64,000 nt of DNA. It comes from Granulicella sp. L56 (GTDB lineage Bacteria; Acidobacteriota; Terriglobia; Terriglobales; Acidobacteriaceae). Made by a program: the position numbers and the translations under genes. The stretch is from contig NZ_LMUS01000001.1 of NCBI RefSeq assembly GCF_009765835.1, forward strand, positions 794,188-858,187, written 5' to 3'. Shown here piece by piece: positions 59,911-64,000 of this stretch; position 1 is the stretch's first letter, and every line of letters begins with the position of its first letter. Under the pieces are notes generated by a model that was given only the letters and a program-made list of their open reading frames with translations, searched no databases and had not been told where the DNA came from.

Positions 59911-60159
59911 ATGCCCGTGAGTTTCGAATCCTTGCCCCCCAAAAAGAAACCGCAACGCGCACACGTCAACACTGACGAGAAACTGCTCGTCGGAAGAGGT
60001 GAAGCAGCGCAGATGTTGTCCATTAGCGAGCGTGCGCTTGATTACCTCGTCGCTCACAAGCAACTGACTACGCGGCGAATAGGCAGCCGCGTCTTGATCC
60101 CTACAGCAGATTTGCGTCGTTTTACGAGATCGGATCATCCTGAGCGACTCGCGAGCTAG
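59911..60159 (+). CDS. Excisionase-like (MerR/HTH_17) small DNA-binding protein
   Basis: 82 aa from MPVSFESLPPKKKPQRAH at 59911, AAAGGAGA just upstream. EKLLVGRGEAAQMLSISERA followed by LDYLVAHKQLTTRRIGSRVL and IPTADLRRFTR is the winged-helix fold of AlpA/Xis-type factors. These direct integrases toward excision or activate transcription. No integrase gene follows, so it may act with one at the distant element end or as a regulator. A longer reading frame from 59731 runs through the palindromic element and is rejected. Confidence 0.75.
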   Translation: MPVSFESLPPKKKPQRAHVNTDEKLLVGRGEAAQMLSISERALDYLVAHKQLTTRRIGSRVLIPTADLRRFTRSDHPERLAS

Positions 60160-60294
60160 TCATTCTTGTTTGCTTGGTGGGTTCTTTGTGCCGTGAGGCG
60201 AAGGGACCTCCAACAAACACGCGCATTGGGCCGCATGCATCCGGTTCCGCAATACTGACGAAAAGAGCGTTTATCGGTACCTATCTTGGCCGAT

Positions 60295-61026
60295 CTACCA
60301 AGATAATTGGTGTTCATCCTCAAAAACAACACCTGTTGGCCCATTAATATCCAACTGTGCCAATCGAATTGCGACCTCGGCTCCATGCTCTGGCGTTCGC
60401 GTTCCACGAAAGCCGTTGAAGTCCGTGGCGACGTGGCCGGGTGCCGCCCCATTCACCTTGACGTGAGTCTCCGCAAGGCTGCGAGCGTAATGGACTGTGA
60501 TGGCGTTCAGTGCTGTTTTCGAACTGGAGTATGCCATGTTCGGGCGGCCAACCCACGCACCCTCCTCGCCGAGCGATCCGCGCTTGCTCGTCACGTTCAC
60601 GATGCGCCCCGCATCGGATTGGAGAAGCAGCGGAAGAAAAGCATTCGTGACCGTTACGACGGCAAAGACATTCGTCTCGTAGACGGCACGCATATTTTCT
60701 GCGATCTCTTCTTCGGGAGTGTTGAACCTCGAACCGGGTGCGGCACCAATCCCAGCGTTATTCACCAGCACATCCAAGCGGCCTATCTCCGATTCAATGA
60801 ATTGCTTCGCGCTAAGCACAGACGCCAAGTGGGTCACCTCCAGTTGAACAAAACGCACGTCCCCCTCGGCCTTTAGTTCGGCAGCAGCGGCTATGCCCTT
60901 TTCAGAATCACGCGCTCCGAGAAAGACAGTAAATCCTTTCTGCGCCAGCCCTTTGGCGATGGCTTTGCCGATCCCTTTGTTCGCCCCGGTAACTAGTGCA
61001 ACTGTTCCATGGCCTTTAGTTGTCAT
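60295..61026 (-). CDS. Short-chain dehydrogenase/reductase
   Basis: 243 aa from MTTKGHGTVALVTGANKGIG at 61026. The NADP-binding TGANKGIG, the NNAG (VLVNNAGIGAA) and catalytic S...YSSSK (MAYSSSKTALNAI) are present. Closest in pattern to carbonyl-reductase-like SDRs, which detoxify quinones or aldehydes. Divergent from a MarR gene with 60 bp between starts and two operator repeats in the gap, a common arrangement for a MarR-controlled reductase. Confidence 0.88.
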   Translation of the reverse strand: MTTKGHGTVALVTGANKGIGKAIAKGLAQKGFTVFLGARDSEKGIAAAAELKAEGDVRFVQLEVTHLASVLSAKQFIESEIGRLDVLVNNAGIGAAPGSRFNTPEEEIAENMRAVYETNVFAVVTVTNAFLPLLLQSDAGRIVNVTSKRGSLGEEGAWVGRPNMAYSSSKTALNAITVHYARSLAETHVKVNGAAPGHVATDFNGFRGTRTPEHGAEVAIRLAQLDINGPTGVVFEDEHQLSW

Positions 61027-61063
61027 GTCAACCAAGTTAGTTAGTTTAGGTTGCCATGTCAAC
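61019..61063. promoter_or_regulatory. Duplicated MarR-type operators between SDR and marR
   Basis: GTTGTCATGTCAAC (61019-61032) and GTTGCCATGTCAAC (61050-61063) are near-identical palindromes with GTTG/CAAC ends, 31 bp apart (three helical turns). The first covers the SDR start codon and the second lies 23 bp before the marR start. Binding would repress both genes. Confidence 0.68.
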
Positions 61064-61086
61064 CCATTCACTGCTAGCCTGTCACT

Positions 61087-61536
61087 ATGTCCACGAAACC
61101 GCTTTCACCACAGGAGCTTCGCATCTGGCACGCATTCAAGTTGATGGGTGAAGACGTGATGGAGAGAGTAGGACGCGACATCACCGCAGGCACCGGTCTT
61201 TCAGGGCCGGACTTCGGAGTTCTGTCTCGGCTGGCCGATCAAGGTCAGGGCGAGATGCGACAGCAGACGCTAGCCGAGTCGCTCGGCTGGGACAAAAGCC
61301 GCCTCTCACATCATCTGACGCGCATGCAAAACCGAGAGCTGATTGTGCGACGTGAAGCCGAGGCGCGAGTTGTCTTCATCGTTCTGACGAAACAAGGCAG
61401 GGCAAAACTCGATGCAGCGCGGCCGGTCCACGCAGAATCAGTCCGGCGTAATCTGCTTTCGCGGCTCAGCAAGCAACAGGTTGAGACCATCGTGAGAGTG
61501 AGCAACCTTCTCGCTGACGAGGAAGAGCAGCTTTAG
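61087..61536 (+). CDS. MarR-family transcriptional regulator
   Basis: 149 aa. SPQELRIWHAFKLMGEDVME is the dimerisation helix. LSGPDFGVLSRLADQGQGEM, TLAESLGWDKSRLSHHLTRM and the wing NRELIVRREAEARVVFIVLT followed by GRAKL make the winged helix with the family's Arg-rich recognition helix. The C-terminal helix is short. It most likely represses the divergent SDR gene until a phenolic or electrophile is bound. Confidence 0.88.
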   Translation: MSTKPLSPQELRIWHAFKLMGEDVMERVGRDITAGTGLSGPDFGVLSRLADQGQGEMRQQTLAESLGWDKSRLSHHLTRMQNRELIVRREAEARVVFIVLTKQGRAKLDAARPVHAESVRRNLLSRLSKQQVETIVRVSNLLADEEEQL

Positions 61537-61629
61537 GATTGGCGTCGCTGAACGAACCCTTTCTTGTGGTAAGTCCTCATAAGTCTTAGTGCTGTATGTG
61601 GACCGCCCATTTTAGACGCGTGAAGCGGC

Positions 61630-61647
61630 ACCGCCTTTGAGGGCGGT
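61630..61647 (-). repeat. Hairpin near the transposase-distal end, possible IS91 terminus signal
   Basis: ACCGCC (61630-61635) and GGCGGT (61642-61647) pair over a 6-base loop. IS91-type terIS and oriIS ends contain such short stem-loops next to the cleavage sites. Between here and the transposase stop (61916) the sequence shows no separate gene. Confidence 0.45.
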
Positions 61648-61915
61648 TCGCATACAGCGACTTGAAGGAAGCCGCTTTGTCCGGGGCTGCTGATCTATGG
61701 GAGTTGAATGCGTTTGGGCTGGTTCTGGCAGTCTGGGGACGGTGGGCTGTCGTGTGTAGAGGGTGCTGTGACCCGGCGTTGGTAGCAGCAGACGGACTTC
61801 AGCATGACGGCTGAGCATGCGGACAAGAGCAGACGGAAGCTGCGTGAGTCGCTGAAGACGCAAGCCGGGTATGCACGCGCCAGCATGAGGTTGGAGCGAG
61901 GCTGGAGTTGGAGGT

Positions 61916-63082
61916 TCATGCGGCACGCTCTTGTACACAGGGTGGAGAGCGAGGCAGCAACTGCGCCGCTGTGAGCCGTTCGATGACCTGCATGGTTGCG
62001 CCGCAGAGCGTGCACTTGGGAAGATCTGCCGACCGTGCAGGTTGTTGAGGAGCCGGGGTTGATCGATCGGGTGGACTGCCAAGCAGTCTGAAGCAGAGCG
62101 GCAGCAACGTGGCGCGTTGCCGGTTGGCGAGGAAACCGAAGTTGCGGATGCGGACGAGGCCTGGTGGGAGCAGGTGCAGAAGGAAGCGGCGCAGGAACTC
62201 GTCGACCGGCAGGCTCATGACGCGCTTCTTGTTGCCATGAGCGGAGTCTCGCCAGCGGAAGCTGACCTTGCCGTCGACCAGTGAGACCAGCCTGCTGTTG
62301 GCGATGCCAACGCGATGGGTGTAAGCGCCGAGGTAGCGCAGGGCATGTTCCGGTCCGCCGAAAGGTCGCTTGGAGTAGACGACCCAGTCGTGACGGAACA
62401 GGGCTCGGAGCCAGGCGGCGAAGCTGCGGGGCTCGACGAGCGATGCGAGGTGGCCGTGGAACTCGAGCTTGCCTTCTCGGAATGCAGTCTTGAGACCGGC
62501 GATGAACTTGGCGCGGAAGACGCGTCCGAGCACCTTGACTGGAAGGAAGAAGGTGCGGCGTGAAGAGATCCACTCGGAGTGATCGGGTGCGAGACCGCCG
62601 GCGGCGATCACGCAGTGAACGTGCGGATGATGCTGCAATCGCTGGTCCCAGGTATGGAGCACGCTGAAGAAGCCGATCTCCGCGCCAAGGTGTCGAGGAC
62701 CGCGTGCGACCTCAAGCAGAGTGGCGGCACTGGCTCGGAACAGCAGGCCGTAAATCAGCCCCTTGTTCTGGAGCGCCAGCGGAGCCAGTTCGCGCGGCAG
62801 CGTGAACACGGCATGGACGTAGCGCGTGGGCAGCAGTTCGCGTTCGCGCTGCTGGAGCCAGCGGATGCGGGCGTTGCCCTGGCACTTCGGGCAGTGCCGG
62901 TTGCGGCACGAGTTATAGGAGATGGCGGTGTTGCTGCAGCCGGTGCATCGATCGCGGTGACCGCCGAGAGAGGCGGTGCGGCAGCGCGTGATCGCATCGA
63001 GCACCTTCAGGTGCTGTCCGTTGATCCAGCGATGACTGCGTTCCCGGAAGCCTGGCCCGGCGTAGCGGATGATGTCGGCCAT
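61916..63082 (-). CDS. IS91-family transposase (Y2 HUH rolling-circle)
   Basis: 388 aa. The N-terminal zinc finger CTGCSNTAISYNSCRNRHCP with KCQG is followed by the HUH motif HHPHVHCVIAAGGL, FFLPVKVLGRVFRAKFIAGL, KRPFGGPEHALRYLGAYTHR (the YxxxY-type nucleophile region) and VSFRWRDSAHGNKKRVMSLP. All the usual boxes are present, so it appears intact. It nicks and replicates one strand during transposition. The last ~50 residues are low in similarity to the core. Confidence 0.9.
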   Translation of the reverse strand: MADIIRYAGPGFRERSHRWINGQHLKVLDAITRCRTASLGGHRDRCTGCSNTAISYNSCRNRHCPKCQGNARIRWLQQRERELLPTRYVHAVFTLPRELAPLALQNKGLIYGLLFRASAATLLEVARGPRHLGAEIGFFSVLHTWDQRLQHHPHVHCVIAAGGLAPDHSEWISSRRTFFLPVKVLGRVFRAKFIAGLKTAFREGKLEFHGHLASLVEPRSFAAWLRALFRHDWVVYSKRPFGGPEHALRYLGAYTHRVGIANSRLVSLVDGKVSFRWRDSAHGNKKRVMSLPVDEFLRRFLLHLLPPGLVRIRNFGFLANRQRATLLPLCFRLLGSPPDRSTPAPQQPARSADLPKCTLCGATMQVIERLTAAQLLPRSPPCVQERAA

Positions 63083-63099
63083 CTCCAGCGGAGAGCGGC

Positions 63100-63984
63100 T
63101 TATGCGTTGCGTACCGCTTCTCCCGGTATGGCCAGCCGAAGCATGTCGAGCGGACTGGAGGTTGCGCTCAAGTGCTTGCTGGAAAGGTGCAGATAGATCG
63201 TGGTCTCTTCGAGATCGCGATGCCCGAGCAGAACCTGGATCGTGCGCAGATCGGCTCCAGCCTCAAGCAGATGTGTCGCAAAGCAGTGCCGCAGGGTGTG
63301 CGGATGGATGTGCTTATGCTCAAGACCCGCGCGGAGCGCAGCCTGCCGGCACGCCGTCCAGAGCACCTTGGTGGTGACCGGACGGCTGGACGTATGCCAC
63401 CGGTTCCCGGGAAACAGCCATACTGCCGGCTTGCGCCGGAGTCCTCGCCAGTAAGTGCGCAGCGCTTCGAGCAAGGCGGGACTCAGCATCACGTCGCGGT
63501 CCTTGCGTCCCTTGCCGCCGCGGATGTGGACCACCATCCGCTCGCTGTCGATGTCGCTGATCTTCAATCGAGCCACTTCGGCCCGGCGTGCGCCCGTGGC
63601 ATAGAGCGTCATGACCAGGATGCGCTGAAAGGGCGTCTCGGTCGCATCGATCAGACGCGTTACTTCCGCCTGACTGAGGATCTGCGGCAGATGCAGTTCC
63701 TTCTTCGGATAGGGTGTCTCGGCGACGCTCCAGCCTCGCTTCAACACCTGGATATACAGAAAGCGCAACGCGGCGAGCCGTTGCGTGACCGTGTTCGGGG
63801 CCAGCTTCCAGGTGCGGAACATCGCAGCCTGGTACTGCCGAATGTGATCGGGGCCAAGCCTGTCCGGCGAACAACGGAAGTGCTGGGCGAAATGCTCAAC
63901 GGTGCGGATGTAAGCGCGAATAGTAGACGAAGCGTAGTTGCGGCGCTCCAACTCTTCCAGCATGATCTGACGTAGATGGGTCAC
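63100..63984 (-). CDS. XerD-like tyrosine integrase accompanying IS91
   Basis: 294 aa. The N-terminal SAM-like domain (SSTIRAYIRTVEHFAQHFRC) precedes catalytic TGARRAEVARLKISDIDSER (Arg), HTLRHCFATHLLEAGADLRT (HxxR), LLGHRDLEETTIYLHLSSKH (His, Tyr). It starts at 63984, near the right edge of the window, and ends 17 bp before the transposase start, so the two are probably co-transcribed. Such integrases are regular partners of this IS91 branch; their precise role is not settled. It seems unrelated to the integrase that inserted the conjugative element. Confidence 0.88.
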   Translation of the reverse strand: MTHLRQIMLEELERRNYASSTIRAYIRTVEHFAQHFRCSPDRLGPDHIRQYQAAMFRTWKLAPNTVTQRLAALRFLYIQVLKRGWSVAETPYPKKELHLPQILSQAEVTRLIDATETPFQRILVMTLYATGARRAEVARLKISDIDSERMVVHIRGGKGRKDRDVMLSPALLEALRTYWRGLRRKPAVWLFPGNRWHTSSRPVTTKVLWTACRQAALRAGLEHKHIHPHTLRHCFATHLLEAGADLRTIQVLLGHRDLEETTIYLHLSSKHLSATSSPLDMLRLAIPGEAVRNA

Positions 63985-64000
63985 AGAGAATCCTCCTTCT

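Larger units (their letters stand above)
61587..64000. mobile_element. IS91-family element with companion tyrosine integrase (right end outside the window)
   Basis: Two minus-strand genes 17 bp apart: an XerD-like integrase upstream and a Y2 HUH transposase downstream, the usual arrangement of one IS91 subgroup. A hairpin follows at the left (61630-61647). IS91 elements move by rolling circle and have no terminal inverted repeats, so the left boundary is approximate and was set from the end of the MarR gene's downstream sequence. Confidence 0.7.

Noticed and set aside
62579..63975. Long plus-strand frames opposite the IS91 transposase and integrase
   Set aside because: Mirror frames of high-GC genes whose minus-strand products carry complete catalytic motifs.
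1..64000. CRISPR arrays or rRNA genes
   Set aside because: No regularly spaced direct repeats of CRISPR type and no rRNA-like segments were seen. The only tRNA-like sequence is the tRNA-Leu fragment at 14419.

Overview
The window reads as an Acidobacteriota chromosome of the Terriglobia type (Granulicella, Edaphobacter or Terriglobus relatives). The main evidence is the very long Oar-like TonB receptors with an N-terminal carboxypeptidase-regulatory fold, placed beside sulfatase genes. The taxon is inferred from gene content, not from a marker gene.

Layout. (1) 1-9937 is a carbohydrate locus: the 5' end of one TonB receptor, a DeoR regulator, a long class I mannose-6-phosphate-isomerase-like gene, and the minus-strand operon TonB receptor > Tat-exported sulfatase > formylglycine-generating enzyme. 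Related AATCAy-N5-rTGATT palindromes lie beside the DeoR gene and upstream of the isomerase gene. (2) About 10.4-14.4 kb is a gene graveyard: remnants of an SDR, a LysR regulator, a TOTE-type SF2 helicase, an amidohydrolase, a DNA2/NAM7-type SF1 helicase and a tyrosine integrase. (3) A 59-bp 3' fragment of tRNA-Leu(CAA) at 14419-14477 looks like the att scar of an integrated element lying to its right. (4) 14.9-23.4 kb is a first defence-like island: an XRE/nucleotidyltransferase pair, a HEPN-motif protein, and a tight four-gene operon in which every product carries a nuclease-like signature (AbrB-EVE-nuclease fusion, DUF4365-like protein, a frameshifted nuclease-like protein, HNH protein).

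(5) 23.7-30.3 kb carries ardC and parB. parB is split by a 4055-bp transposon (24470-28524) that has 73-74 bp terminal inverted repeats and encodes two coupled tyrosine recombinases plus a small membrane protein. (6) 31.0-42.4 kb is a tightly coupled five-gene cassette: complete C5-cytosine methyltransferase, P-loop ATPase, a 502-aa partner, an 1828-aa protein with an ExK nuclease-like patch and a HerA/FtsK ATPase, and a MIG-type G:T mismatch glycosylase. Its layout recalls DptF-DptG-DptH phosphorothioate restriction, but with 5-methylcytosine as the mark and a dedicated repair enzyme for deaminated 5mC. I see this as the best candidate for an undescribed defence system here.

(7) 42.5-58.6 kb is a conjugation module on the minus strand: MobF relaxase, VirD4/TraD coupling protein, ribbon-helix-helix accessory protein, candidate oriT, VirB11, SSB, and a VirB/Trb type IV secretion set (VirB8, B6, B5, a lipoprotein, B10, B9, B4, B3, B2). 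(8) 58.6-60.2 kb holds a LysR gene bracketed by two inverted copies of a 36-bp palindromic element. One copy faces the transfer operon and the other a small excisionase-like gene, which suggests a transfer switch. (9) 60.3-61.5 kb is an SDR/MarR divergent pair with duplicated operators. (10) 61.6 kb to the right edge is an IS91-family element with its companion tyrosine integrase.

The element seems to be an integrative conjugative element that carries two defence cassettes and has been hit by secondary transposons. No intact integrase or replication initiator for the element is seen in the window, so its far end probably lies to the right.
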